Under the pieces are notes generated by a model, which worked only from the letters and a program-made list of their open reading frames with translations, made no database searches and was not told where the DNA came from. From Micromonospora tulbaghiae (GTDB lineage Bacteria > Actinomycetota > Actinomycetes > Mycobacteriales > Micromonosporaceae), in contig NZ_FMCQ01000007.1 of the NCBI RefSeq assembly GCF_900091605.1, forward strand, positions 308,860-372,859: a DNA stretch of 64,000 nucleotides, given 5' to 3'. Made by a program: the position numbers and the translations under genes. This document shows positions 16,002 through 24,192 of the stretch, piece by piece. Each line of letters starts with the position of its first letter. Positions within the stretch are counted from its first letter, which is position 1.

Positions 16002-17756
16002 TCAGGCGCCCTTGACCCAGTCGACGCTGAACCGGGCGAAGTAGATGCCGCCGGTGTCGCCCACCTCGTACAGGTTGCCGACAGTGCCGTCGGCCAGCAC
16101 CGCCATCGTCGAGTAACCGGCGCCGCCGGGCTTGACCAGCGCCCGCGCCGGCCAGGTCGCGCCGTCGTCGGTGGACAGCCGCACGGTGAGGTCGTTGCGC
16201 GCGCTCGGGTGCGCGTTGTTGCTGAACAGCGCCGTACGGGTGCGTAGCGGCGCCCGGTTCGTGCCGACCTCGGCGGGCCGCAGGTAGGACATCTCGTCGG
16301 CGTTGCAGAGCGGGTCGGTCAGCACGGCGCTCGCCGTCGCCGGGCCGAACGTGGCGGCACCGTCGGTGGACGTGGCGTAGAAGCGGCTGCGAGTCGAGTT
16401 GTGCCGCATGTTCTGCACCACCGCGCCGGTGCCACGCTCGATGGCCTTGCTCTCGTTGATGTTCCCGCCGGCGGATCCGCCGCGCCGCCAGGTCGCGCCC
16501 TGGTCGTCGCTGTAGATGTTCGCGGCGTGGCTGGTGCCCGAGGCGTCCCGGTAGGCGATCGGCTGGATCAGGCGGCCGGTGCTGGTCTGGATGCCGTGGC
16601 CGGAGGAGAAGAACACCTGCCGCCAGGTGGGGTCCTTGACGGCGGGGTTCAGCTCCACCGGGGCGCTCCAGGTGGCGCCGTTGTCCCGGCTGGTGATGTA
16701 GCGCAGGTGCATGCTGTTCGGGTCGTCGGCGGTGTTCAGGCCGGAGCCGCCGGACCAGAAGCTGATGCCGGGCCGGGGGGAGTAGGTGAAGAAGCAGTAG
16801 ACGACACCGGTGGCGCGGTCCACGAGCAGGCTGGGGTCGCCGACGCCCTCGCTGGTGGTGGGCGGGGCGTGGATGACGCGGGGCTGCTCGAAGGTGCGCC
16901 CGCCGTCGGTGCTGCGGATCATCACGATCTGGATGTTGTTGGTGCCGCCGCCGAGGTCGTACGAGCCGTTGACCCGGGCGTCGGCGACGGCGATGACAGT
17001 GCCGTTGTTGCTCACGGCCAGGCCGGGGATGCGGACCGAGGCGACGGTGCCGTCGTAACGGCCGTTCGCGCCGTTGAGGCCGCGGATCACGGTCTGCGTG
17101 GTCAGCAGCGTGGTGGTGGCGAGCTGCGGGTTGCCGGCGGCCAGGTCGCAGGCGGTGGTGCCGCGCAGCGTGGTGTCGAAGCCGGGCGCGGTGACCCGCA
17201 GCGTGTACGGGGTGCCGGCACCGACGGTCCAGTAGTGCAGGAAGTTGCCGCCGGCGGCGATGGTGCGGGTCCACGGTGAGCCGGTGCGTCCGGGCCAGGT
17301 GACGGTGAAGTCCCGGGCGGTGGTGGTGCGGTTCTCCAGGGCGAGCTGGAGGCGGCCGTTCGTGCAGTCGAAGCCGGCCAGCGCGGACATTCCGGTACCG
17401 CAGTGGAAGATGCCGCTGGTGGTCTCGTCCAGGCCGGTCGGGGTCGTGGTGCGCAGCGTGTACGGCGTGCCGGGGGACAGCGTCCAGTACAGCTCGGCGT
17501 TGCCACCGGCGGCGACCGTGCGGGTCCACGGCGAGCCGGAGCGGCCCGGCCAGGTGACGGTGTAGGTCTGCGTCGTGGCGCTGCGGTTGTCGAGGTCGAG
17601 CAGCAGCCGGCCGGCGGTGCAGTCGGCGCCGACGGTGGCGGTCACGCCGGCGGGGGCGGCGGCCTGGGCCGCGGTGGCGGGCAGTACGGAGAGGAGGGTG
17701 AGGGCGGCCACCGCGAGGACGGTTGCGCGGCGCGGTATGGCGCGGCGAGGGGACAC
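16002..17756 (-). CDS. secreted exo-alpha-sialidase (GH33)
   Basis: 584 residues. A signal peptide covers about residues 1-32 (RRAIPRRATVLAV, hydrophobic core, AQAA). Two tandem repeats of about 75 residues follow (YTVTWPGRSGSPWTRT and FTVTWPGRTGSPWTRT), probably carbohydrate-binding or spacer modules. The beta-propeller starts with the sialidase RIP motif (SVRIPGL) and carries Asp-box repeats STDGGRTF, SRDNGATW, SDDQGATW and STDDGATW. It would release sialic acid from glycoconjugates outside the cell. It shares an operator motif with the divergent GntR/importer promoter at 21.4 kb, which ties it to the nan operon. Confidence 0.92.
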   Translation of the reverse strand: MSPRRAIPRRATVLAVAALTLLSVLPATAAQAAAPAGVTATVGADCTAGRLLLDLDNRSATTQTYTVTWPGRSGSPWTRTVAAGGNAELYWTLSPGTPYTLRTTTPTGLDETTSGIFHCGTGMSALAGFDCTNGRLQLALENRTTTARDFTVTWPGRTGSPWTRTIAAGGNFLHYWTVGAGTPYTLRVTAPGFDTTLRGTTACDLAAGNPQLATTTLLTTQTVIRGLNGANGRYDGTVASVRIPGLAVSNNGTVIAVADARVNGSYDLGGGTNNIQIVMIRSTDGGRTFEQPRVIHAPPTTSEGVGDPSLLVDRATGVVYCFFTYSPRPGISFWSGGSGLNTADDPNSMHLRYITSRDNGATWSAPVELNPAVKDPTWRQVFFSSGHGIQTSTGRLIQPIAYRDASGTSHAANIYSDDQGATWRRGGSAGGNINESKAIERGTGAVVQNMRHNSTRSRFYATSTDGAATFGPATASAVLTDPLCNADEMSYLRPAEVGTNRAPLRTRTALFSNNAHPSARNDLTVRLSTDDGATWPARALVKPGGAGYSTMAVLADGTVGNLYEVGDTGGIYFARFSVDWVKGA

Positions 17757-17794
17757 GTGGTTCCTTCCGGACGGGGGGAGGGGGAATCGGACTA

Positions 17795-17820
17795 GCTATA
17801 AGACGTCAGATGTCCGATGT
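17795..17820 (-). promoter_or_regulatory. sialidase promoter with tandem 7-bp operator
   Basis: Three head-to-tail 7-bp units, AAGACGT, CAGATGT and CCGATGT, cover 17800-17820. They abut a TATAGC -10-like hexamer on the minus strand (complement of 17795-17800), so a bound protein would cover the spacer and -35 region. The same unit occurs at 21419-21432. Confidence 0.6.
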
Positions 17821-17896
17821 CTGCACGCTAGGCGGATTCACCCCGGCCCGTCAAGGATCGGTTCCGGTCGACGTCCCCGTCCGGCCCGGGGAGTCG

Positions 17897-18895
17897 TCAG
17901 CGGTCCGGCCCGGGCGTCTCGCCGAGCAGTGCCTCGCCCATCGCGGTGAGCCGGTGCAGGACCAGGTTGCCGTGCCGCTGACTGGTGATCAGACCGGCCT
18001 CGCGCAGGATGGTGGTGTGATGGCTGGTGGTGGCCGGCGAGATGCGGGCACGCCGGGCCAGCTCCCCGGTGGTGGCACCGCTCGCGGCGGCGCGCAGGAC
18101 CGCGACCCGGGTGTGGCCGAGCAGCGGACCGAGCCGGCGTTGCGGGCCGGCCGGCGGCGTCGGTTCCGGTCGCTGCCGGCGAGCCGGATAGACGAGCGTC
18201 GGCGGCAGGTCGGGGTCGGCCAGCGTGATCGGCGCGTGCCAGCAGAAGTACGACGGGACCAGTGTGATGCCCCGGCCGTCGAGATGCATGTCCCGGTCCT
18301 CCGGGTAGCCGTGCACGCACAGCACCGGCGGATCCCAGGAGGTCTCCGGGCTGAGGTCGTCGAGGATCTGCCCGGCGCCGTTGTCCAGGACCCACGTCCC
18401 GCGCAGCGCCCGGTCGCCGGAGACGGCGGAGGTGATCTGCGTCCAGTACGGCGCGAGCGCGACGCGGAAGTAGGCGCGCAGCGCATCGCCGAGGCCGCGC
18501 CGGGCGGCGAGCCGGCCGGCGGCCAGATCGCTCATCCAGGCGCCGTCGACGGGTGTCACCATCCGCCCCAGTTCGGTGCGGATCCGCCGGGTCGGGGTGC
18601 CGAGCACCCGGTCGATCCCCTCGTCGAGGTCGGTGACCGGGCCGGGTGTGAGGAAGTCCGGGAAGTACCGCTTGAGCGGCGCGACGGGCATCAGCCGCTC
18701 GCGGACGACCGGCACGAGACCGGCGCGCTCCAGGTCCGGGCGGATCTGCCGGTGCCACCGGGCGTAACCGGCGTAGCCGGCCCGGGTCTGGAGGCGGTGC
18801 AGGCTGCAGATGATCTCCCACAGTGGATCCGGCCGGGCCGCCAGCCGGGTGCGGCTGAGGTCCCCGGCCGTGAAGTGGATGCGTAGCGTCCCCAT
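17897..18895 (-). CDS. ArsR-type winged-helix regulator with DUF5937 domain
   Basis: 332 residues. The long N-terminal part starts LRIHFTAGDLSRTRLA and contains PDPLWEIICSLHRLQ, the DUF5937 pattern. The last 90 residues are a winged helix (RVAVLRAAASGATTGELARRARISPATTSHH in part). This domain pair is common in actinobacterial regulators of unknown ligand. ATG 18895 begins the conserved domain; a start 57 bp upstream would add non-conserved residues. It lies between the sialidase and two secreted-protein genes but has its own promoter region (TATATG-like hexamer on the minus strand near 18953). Confidence 0.8.
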   Translation of the reverse strand: MGTLRIHFTAGDLSRTRLAARPDPLWEIICSLHRLQTRAGYAGYARWHRQIRPDLERAGLVPVVRERLMPVAPLKRYFPDFLTPGPVTDLDEGIDRVLGTPTRRIRTELGRMVTPVDGAWMSDLAAGRLAARRGLGDALRAYFRVALAPYWTQITSAVSGDRALRGTWVLDNGAGQILDDLSPETSWDPPVLCVHGYPEDRDMHLDGRGITLVPSYFCWHAPITLADPDLPPTLVYPARRQRPEPTPPAGPQRRLGPLLGHTRVAVLRAAASGATTGELARRARISPATTSHHTTILREAGLITSQRHGNLVLHRLTAMGEALLGETPGPDR

Positions 18896-18971
18896 GACGC
18901 ACAGTGTTCCGACGTGTGCCGCCGCGCTCAGTCTCGTCCACGACATTGACATATATCACTGGATGGGATGC

Positions 18972-19005
18972 GGCGGGGCGGCAGCCGCACGGCTGCCGCC
19001 CCGCC
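18972..19005 (-). terminator. terminator downstream of the I36-like gene
   Basis: Perfect 15-bp stem (18972-18986 with 18991-19005) and a 4-nt GCAC loop, ending 10 bp beyond the stop codon at 19016. Confidence 0.8.
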
Positions 19006-19015
19006 CTGTCTCAGC

Positions 19016-19507
19016 TCAGCCCGCGCTGCAGCTCGTACGCCACCGGTGGGAGGCGATGTTGTCGTTGGCGTTCGCCATGTAGCCGTCCCGGTTGGAGCCC
19101 CAGCTGAACCAGACCCCGGTGAGGTTGTCCCACGCGTCGCCGGCGCCGAGACAGGCGTACGCACCTGTGTAGTCGGGGTGGATGTAGAGGGCGACCGGCC
19201 GGCCGCCGTTCGAGTCGTTCCAGGCCGAGGACGCCAGGTTGCGCATGCTGGCCCGGTTGTTGTAGTCGCAGTTGGCGTTCTCCGCCGTGCTGATCGTGTC
19301 CCAGTTGTTGTCGGCGTTGTACCACCAGCACCACCGGCCCGCCCACCCGGCGTCCTGGCTGACGTACAGGTAGCCGCTGCCCGCGGCGGCACGCTGCGTG
19401 TCCGCGTGCGGGGTCGGCCGGGGCGCGGCCTGGGCGGCGGTGGCGGTGAAGGCCAGCGCGGCTGCCGCCGCGACCACTGTGGCCAGCACGGACCGTACTG
19501 CTCTCAT
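19016..19507 (-). CDS. secreted peptidase-inhibitor I36-like protein
   Basis: 163 residues. A signal peptide covers about residues 1-28 (VRSVLATVVAAAAAL ... AQA), then a short linker and a domain with WWYNADNNWDTIS, NRASMRNLASSAWND and VALYIHPDYTGAYACLG. The spacing of the Asn/Arg-Ala-Ser motif, the aromatic-strand motif and the late Cys matches the I36/crystallin-like family of secreted actinobacterial proteins. The founding member inhibits metalloproteases; most relatives are untested. GGAGGG precedes the ATG. Probably co-transcribed with the gene upstream, though a short hairpin lies between them. Confidence 0.7.
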   Translation of the reverse strand: MRAVRSVLATVVAAAAALAFTATAAQAAPRPTPHADTQRAAAGSGYLYVSQDAGWAGRWCWWYNADNNWDTISTAENANCDYNNRASMRNLASSAWNDSNGGRPVALYIHPDYTGAYACLGAGDAWDNLTGVWFSWGSNRDGYMANANDNIASHRWRTSCSAG

Positions 19508-19531
19508 GGTGTTCCCTCCGGTCGGGTCCTG

Positions 19532-19550
19532 CCGTGGCGGGCCGCCACGG
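19532..19550 (-). terminator. short hairpin between two secreted-protein genes
   Basis: 8-bp perfect stem (19532-19539 with 19543-19550) and a 3-nt loop. It may be a weak terminator or processing site between 19566 and 19507. Confidence 0.35.
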
Positions 19551-19565
19551 AAGTCGTGGGGTGGG

Positions 19566-20513
19566 TCAGCCGGTGGCCAGCACGGCGCGCGCCCGCGGCA
19601 GCGCGGCGGCCTCCAGACGGAGCCGTTCGGCGACCTCGGTGTGGAACCGCCTGTCGAGGGCGCGACGGTGCTCGGCGTCGAGCCGCCGGGCGAGCCGGCC
19701 GAATCCGGTCCGTGTCGCGCAGGTCGCCTCGGCCGCCGCCAGCCTGATCTCACCGGGCGTGACGGAGCCGGACGCCGGCTCGGGCGCCGACGCGCGGGCC
19801 GATGCCGGATCGGCCACGTCGTGCCCGGCGGCGCGCATGCACCGCCGCCACGCGGCCACGCCGTCGGCGTAGCGGGGGTCGGCGAGCACCCGGCCGACGC
19901 GCAGTCCGGCCAGGTTGTCCGTGATCCTGGTGACGCGGTACCAGCCGGGCAGATCGCGATAGAGCTGTCGCTCCGCCTCGGACGTGCAGCTGTGACTGCT
20001 GCGGCGCAGCACCCCACCGGCCGGCAGCGTCGCGCGCAGGGCGTCGGGCTCGCCGGGGTCGCCGTTGACCGCGCGTACGGCGGCGGCGCCGCGTTCCGGG
20101 GGCAGTTCCCGGACGTACCGGGTGTTCGGGTCGGCCGCCATCGCCTCCTGGAGGCGGCGTTCCAGGGCGCCGCCGTATCCGTATCGGCGGGCGTAGGAGA
20201 CGTCGTCGAGGACGTACGGGAACTCGCGCAGCTCCGGCACCGGCTGCCGGGGAACCGGCCAGTAGCGGAACCCGCGACGCTGCATGCAGTCGCGGATCAG
20301 CACCTGCGTGGCGGCGTACCGCACGTCGGCGGCCGGGGCGGTGGCGGGCGGGACCGGGTCGGCGGCGGCACTAGCCGCGGGCGCGCGGTGACTCTCGGAC
20401 TGCGGCGCGACGTCGGGGCGCGCGCCCAGTGCCCCGGCCGCCGCCGCCGCGAGGGCGGCGGGGACCGCGAGGACGTACCACCATGACCGCGCTCGGCGCG
20501 ACACCACCGCCAT
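19566..20513 (-). CDS. membrane-anchored or secreted Cys-containing protein, unknown function
   Basis: 315 residues. One hydrophobic helix near the N-terminus (WWYVLAVPAALAAAAAGAL), a Pro/Ala-rich linker, then an extracellular domain with spaced cysteines in IRDCMQRRGFRYW, SSHSCTSEAE, WRRCMRAAGHDV and EATCATRTGF. The recurring CM..(R/A)G pattern is seen in many unnamed actinobacterial surface proteins; I know no function. Start at ATG 20513 is preferred over GTG 20522 because GAGG then has 8-bp spacing. It probably forms an operon with the I36-like gene. Confidence 0.65.
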   Translation of the reverse strand: MAVVSRRARSWWYVLAVPAALAAAAAGALGARPDVAPQSESHRAPAASAAADPVPPATAPAADVRYAATQVLIRDCMQRRGFRYWPVPRQPVPELREFPYVLDDVSYARRYGYGGALERRLQEAMAADPNTRYVRELPPERGAAAVRAVNGDPGEPDALRATLPAGGVLRRSSHSCTSEAERQLYRDLPGWYRVTRITDNLAGLRVGRVLADPRYADGVAAWRRCMRAAGHDVADPASARASAPEPASGSVTPGEIRLAAAEATCATRTGFGRLARRLDAEHRRALDRRFHTEVAERLRLEAAALPRARAVLATG

Positions 20514-20636
20514 GACATGCACCTCGGCCGTCCGGGGCGCCCGATGCGCCCGTCAGAAGACAGCTTCGGCACGGTGCGTGCCTCGGGACAGAGACCTTCG
20601 ATCAGGCTCGAACGACAGGGCCCGGCGTACCGCGGG

Positions 20637-21368
20637 TCAGGGCTGCGCGGCGCGGGCGATGCTCGCCCGGATGGGGGCGTAGTGCTCGGCGACGGCCGAG
20701 CGCAGCGCCGTCGCGTCGGCGGCGGTGAGGGCCGCGACGATCGCCTGGTGCCGCTGGGCGGTGATCACCCGGTCCTCCGGCTCGGTCTGCAGGGTGGGCG
20801 CGACGATGGCCTGCACCTGCCAGAACGCCTCCGTCAGCTGGACCAGCAGGTCGTTGCCGAGGGGTTCCATCAGCTTCAGGTGGAACGCGCGGTCGACGTC
20901 GAGGAAGTCCTCGCCCCGGGCGGCCCGGCTGTGCATCTCGTCGGCGAGCGCGGACAGCTCCGACCGGTGCTGCTCGTCGAGGGCGTCGATGACGGTGGCG
21001 GCCAGGCCCTGCTCCAGCGTCTGGCGGACGTCGACGACCTGGGCCAGTACGCGATGGTCGTCCTCGCCGCTGAGCAGTCCGCGGAACGTCAGGCTCTCCA
21101 CCAGGGCGTTGAGGGACATCCGGCCGACGAACGTGCCGTGGCCGTGGCGCACCTCGACGATGTCGAGCGCGGAGAGGATCTTGACGGCCTCGCGGACGCT
21201 GGAGCGGCTGGCGCCGACGGCCTCGCACAGTTCCGTCTCGGTGGGCAGGAGGTTCCCGGGCTTCAGGCGGTTGCGCAGGATGTACTCCTTGATCCTGGTG
21301 GCGACCTCCTGCCGGCGAGGGCTGGGCCGCTCGGCGCCGCGTAGCGGACTGGCGTCAATGGTCGTCAT
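20637..21368 (-). CDS. nanR: GntR/FadR-family regulator, probable sialic-acid repressor
   Basis: 243 residues. A winged helix lies at residues 25-85 (LLPTETELCEAVGASRSSVREAVKIL in part), followed by the all-helical FCD effector domain, with RAFHLKLMEPLGNDLLVQL. FadR-type GntR proteins usually repress their own gene and neighbouring catabolic operons until a sugar acid binds. It is divergent from the importer gene, and the 7-bp repeat operator lies between them. ATG 21368 is chosen for the AAGGGG site. The gene symbol is by context (sialidase, NanA, NanK, NanE), not by sequence identity to a known NanR. Confidence 0.8.
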   Translation of the reverse strand: MTTIDASPLRGAERPSPRRQEVATRIKEYILRNRLKPGNLLPTETELCEAVGASRSSVREAVKILSALDIVEVRHGHGTFVGRMSLNALVESLTFRGLLSGEDDHRVLAQVVDVRQTLEQGLAATVIDALDEQHRSELSALADEMHSRAARGEDFLDVDRAFHLKLMEPLGNDLLVQLTEAFWQVQAIVAPTLQTEPEDRVITAQRHQAIVAALTAADATALRSAVAEHYAPIRASIARAAQP

Positions 21369-21418
21369 CTGCCCCTTGCCCTTCGTTCCCGAATCTGACA
21401 CCCTCACCCTACCGGCAT

Positions 21419-21432
21419 CAGACGTCAGACGT
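21419..21432. promoter_or_regulatory. direct-repeat operator in the nanR/importer divergent promoter
   Basis: Two adjacent identical units CAGACGT-CAGACGT. They lie in the -35/spacer zone of the plus-strand promoter whose -10 is TATGCT at 21442-21447, and upstream of the regulator start at 21368. The unit matches the tandem units at 17800-17820 before the sialidase. Confidence 0.65.
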
Positions 21433-21441
21433 CATACACCT

Positions 21442-21447
21442 TATGCT
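21442..21447 (+). promoter_or_regulatory. -10 element TATGCT for the sialic-acid import operon
   Basis: Good TANNNT match about 60 bp before the lipoprotein start at 21508, adjacent to the operator repeats. Confidence 0.55.
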
Positions 21448-21507
21448 TCACATCCCCGAGCGCGAGCGGTCACCGCGAGCGCATGAAGAGCCTATGGAGG
21501 CAGCTAC

Positions 21508-23133
21508 GTGAGCACCACCGGTAAGCCGTCGGGGAGCCGGCGCGTCCTGCGAGGCCGCGCCCGCTCCCTGGCCGTCGCCTCCCTCGCGGGGGGCCTCGCG
21601 GTCGCGCTGGCGGCCTGCAGTGGCGGTCCCGCCTCGACCAACGCCGTGGGCGACGGGAAGGGGGGCACGTCGATCGAGGCCACGCTGGCCTTCACGCTCT
21701 CCAGCGGTTTCGATCCCAGCAACGCCTCCTCGGCCGTGGCGACAGCGGTCAACCAGCACGTCTTCGAGGGCCTCGTCGACCTCGACCCGATCACGCGGGA
21801 ACCCTACAACGCCCTGGCCAAGAGCGACCCGACCCCCGGGGCCGACGGCCGGACCTACACCGTGACGCTGCGTGACGGGGCGAAGTTCTCCGACGGCACC
21901 GCTGTGACCGCCGAGGACGTGGCCTGGTCCTTCACCCGCGTGCTCAAGCCCGCGGACCCGAAGGCGCCGCCGCTGATGCAGGGCTTCGTGTCGTTCCTCG
22001 ACAGCGTCACCGCCAAGGACGCGACGACCGTCGAGTTCACGCTGAAGTACCCGTTCGCGCTGTTCAGCGAGCGGATCGCGGTCATCAAGATCGTCCCCAA
22101 GGCGAAGACCGGTGACGCGGCCGCGGCCAAGGCGTTCGACACCGCCCCGATCGGCTCCGGCCCGTTCAAGGTGGACAGCGCGTCCAAGGAGTCCGGCGTC
22201 AAGCTGAGCAAGAACGCGAACTACAACGGCCCGCGCGCCGCCAAGGTCGAGACGATGACGTGGAACACCACCACCGAGGCGTCGGCCCGCGTGTCGGACC
22301 TGCAGGGCGGCCGGGTGCAGGCCATCGAGGCCGTGCCGTACCTGAACGTGGACTCGCTCAAGGACAAGTACACGATCGACGTGAAGCAGGCCTTCAACCA
22401 GGTCTTCCTCATGTTCAACAACTCCGCCGCCCCGTTCAGCGACAAGCGGGTGCGCCAGGCCCTGCACTACGCCATCGACAAGGAGGCGGTCATCAAGACC
22501 GCGCTCAACGGCTACGGCAGCCCGGCGACCAGCTACCTCGACGAGGGCAACAAGGCGTACCAGAAGGCCGCCACGGTCTACGACTACAACCCGGACAAGG
22601 CCAAGGCCCTGCTCCAGGAGGCCGGCGTCACCAACCTGTCGTTCCGGCTCGACACCACCGACAGTTCCGTGGTCAAGGACGTCGCCCCGCTGGTCATCGA
22701 GCAGTGGAAGAAGATCGGCGTCACCGCCACGCTCAACACCGTGCCGTCCTCGGCCATCTACGGCGACATCGTCCCCAAGGACACCTTCCGGGTGCTCATG
22801 GCCACCGGTGACCCGAGCGTCTTCGGTGTGGACACCGACCTGCTGATGCGCTGGTACTACTTCGGCGAGACCTGGCCGGGCCAGCGTTACCGCTGGAGCG
22901 ACGCCGACCGCAAGGCCATGAGCGACCTGCTGGACAAGGCCGCGCAGACCTCCGACGAGGCGGCCCGCAAGGTGCTGTGGAAGCAGGCCCTGGACATGGC
23001 GGCGGACCAGGTGCCGCTGTACCCGATCCTGCACACCAAGGTCGTCACCGCGTACGACCCGGCCAAGGTGGACGGCTTCTCCGGCGCCTCCACCACCGGC
23101 CTGTACTTCCTGGGCACCGGCCGGACCGGCTGA
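21508..23133 (+). CDS. ABC transporter substrate-binding lipoprotein, peptide/nickel family 5 (probable sialic acid importer)
   Basis: 541 residues. Lipoprotein signal with lipobox LAAC (Cys37). The mature part follows SBP family 5: FDPSNASSAV, a conserved TYTVTLRDGAKFSDGTAVTAEDVAWS block split here, GSGPFKV, and VRQALHYAIDKEAVI. The family carries oligopeptides, nickel and also sialic acid (SatA of Haemophilus ducreyi, SiaE of Corynebacterium). Position next to nanR and upstream of nanA, nanK and nanE makes sialic acid the likely ligand; that is inference. GTG start has GGAGG at 7 bp. A strong stem-loop follows before the permease gene. Confidence 0.85.
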   Translation: MSTTGKPSGSRRVLRGRARSLAVASLAGGLAVALAACSGGPASTNAVGDGKGGTSIEATLAFTLSSGFDPSNASSAVATAVNQHVFEGLVDLDPITREPYNALAKSDPTPGADGRTYTVTLRDGAKFSDGTAVTAEDVAWSFTRVLKPADPKAPPLMQGFVSFLDSVTAKDATTVEFTLKYPFALFSERIAVIKIVPKAKTGDAAAAKAFDTAPIGSGPFKVDSASKESGVKLSKNANYNGPRAAKVETMTWNTTTEASARVSDLQGGRVQAIEAVPYLNVDSLKDKYTIDVKQAFNQVFLMFNNSAAPFSDKRVRQALHYAIDKEAVIKTALNGYGSPATSYLDEGNKAYQKAATVYDYNPDKAKALLQEAGVTNLSFRLDTTDSSVVKDVAPLVIEQWKKIGVTATLNTVPSSAIYGDIVPKDTFRVLMATGDPSVFGVDTDLLMRWYYFGETWPGQRYRWSDADRKAMSDLLDKAAQTSDEAARKVLWKQALDMAADQVPLYPILHTKVVTAYDPAKVDGFSGASTTGLYFLGTGRTG

Positions 23134-23161
23134 GCCCGCGCTCGGGGTTCCGGCCCCGCAG

Positions 23162-23205
23162 GCGTCCCGCCCGGCCCACGTGACCCGTGCGGCCGGGCGG
23201 GGCGT
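23162..23205 (+). terminator. stem-loop between binding-protein and permease genes
   Basis: 15-bp stem (23162-23176 with 23191-23205) containing two G-T pairs. Such intercistronic hairpins usually raise the ratio of binding-protein mRNA to permease mRNA by partial termination or 3'-end protection. Confidence 0.6.
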
Positions 23206-23235
23206 CCCGGCGCCCCGCCACGAGAAAGAGAATCC

Positions 23236-24192
23236 ATGCTGACCGTCCTGAACCTGGTCGCACGACGATTCCTGACGCTGATCCCCCTGGTGCTGGGCAT
23301 CACGCTCTTCGTCTTCGTGATCATGCAGTTTTCCCCGATCGACCCGGCGTTGTCCGTCCTCGGTGACCAGGCCACGCCGGCGCAGGTCGAGGCGTTCCGC
23401 GCCGCCAACGGCCTGAACGACCCGCTGCCGCTGCGCTACCTGCACTTCCTCGGCGACCTCGTCCGCGGCGACCTCGGCATGACGTTCCCGCCGTCGGTCC
23501 CGGTGGCCGAGAAGATCGCCATGGCGCTGCCGCTGACCATCCAGCTGACCGTGCTCGGCGTCGTCGGCGCGCTCGTCATCGCGCTGGCCCTCGGCATCCC
23601 GGCCGCCCTGTACCGGGACCGCTGGCCCGACCAGGTCATCCGGATCGTCTCCATGGCCGGCATCGCCACGCCCTCGTTCTGGCTGGCCCTGCTGTTCATC
23701 CAGGAGTTCTCCGTCCGCCGCCCGATCTTCCCGACCGGCGGGTACGTCAACCCCGCCGACTCGGTCGGTCTGTGGTTGCAGTCGCTGGCCATGCCCGCGC
23801 TGGCGCTGGCCGTACCGGTCGGCTGCTCGCTGGCCCGCATCGTCCGGACGTCCATGGTCGAGGAGCTCGACAAGGACTACGTCCGCACGGCGATCGGCGC
23901 CGGACTGCCGCCGCGCGTGGTGGTCGGCCGCAACGTGCTCCGCAACGCGCTGGTCAACCCGCTCACTGCGCTCGGCCTGCGGATCGGCTACCTCATCGGC
24001 GGCACCGTCGTCATCGAGGCCATCTTCTCGCTGCCCGGCATGGGCACCCAGATCATGAGCGCCGTCCAGCAGAACGACACCGCGCTGGCCCAGGGCACCG
24101 TCCTGACCATCGCGCTCGGCTTCGTCCTGGTGAACCTGGTCGTCGACATCCTCTACCTCTTCGCCAACCCCCGACTGCGCGGAGGCCACTGA
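23236..24192 (+). CDS. ABC transporter permease, DppB/OppB type
   Basis: 318 residues, six membrane helices, with the N-terminal helix FLTLIPLVLGITLFVFVIM typical of DppB-like subunits and the EAA loop containing DYVRTAIGAGLPPRVVV. It pairs with the permease half of the next protein to form the membrane channel. Its stop TGA overlaps the next ATG by one base. Confidence 0.9.
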   Translation: MLTVLNLVARRFLTLIPLVLGITLFVFVIMQFSPIDPALSVLGDQATPAQVEAFRAANGLNDPLPLRYLHFLGDLVRGDLGMTFPPSVPVAEKIAMALPLTIQLTVLGVVGALVIALALGIPAALYRDRWPDQVIRIVSMAGIATPSFWLALLFIQEFSVRRPIFPTGGYVNPADSVGLWLQSLAMPALALAVPVGCSLARIVRTSMVEELDKDYVRTAIGAGLPPRVVVGRNVLRNALVNPLTALGLRIGYLIGGTVVIEAIFSLPGMGTQIMSAVQQNDTALAQGTVLTIALGFVLVNLVVDILYLFANPRLRGGH

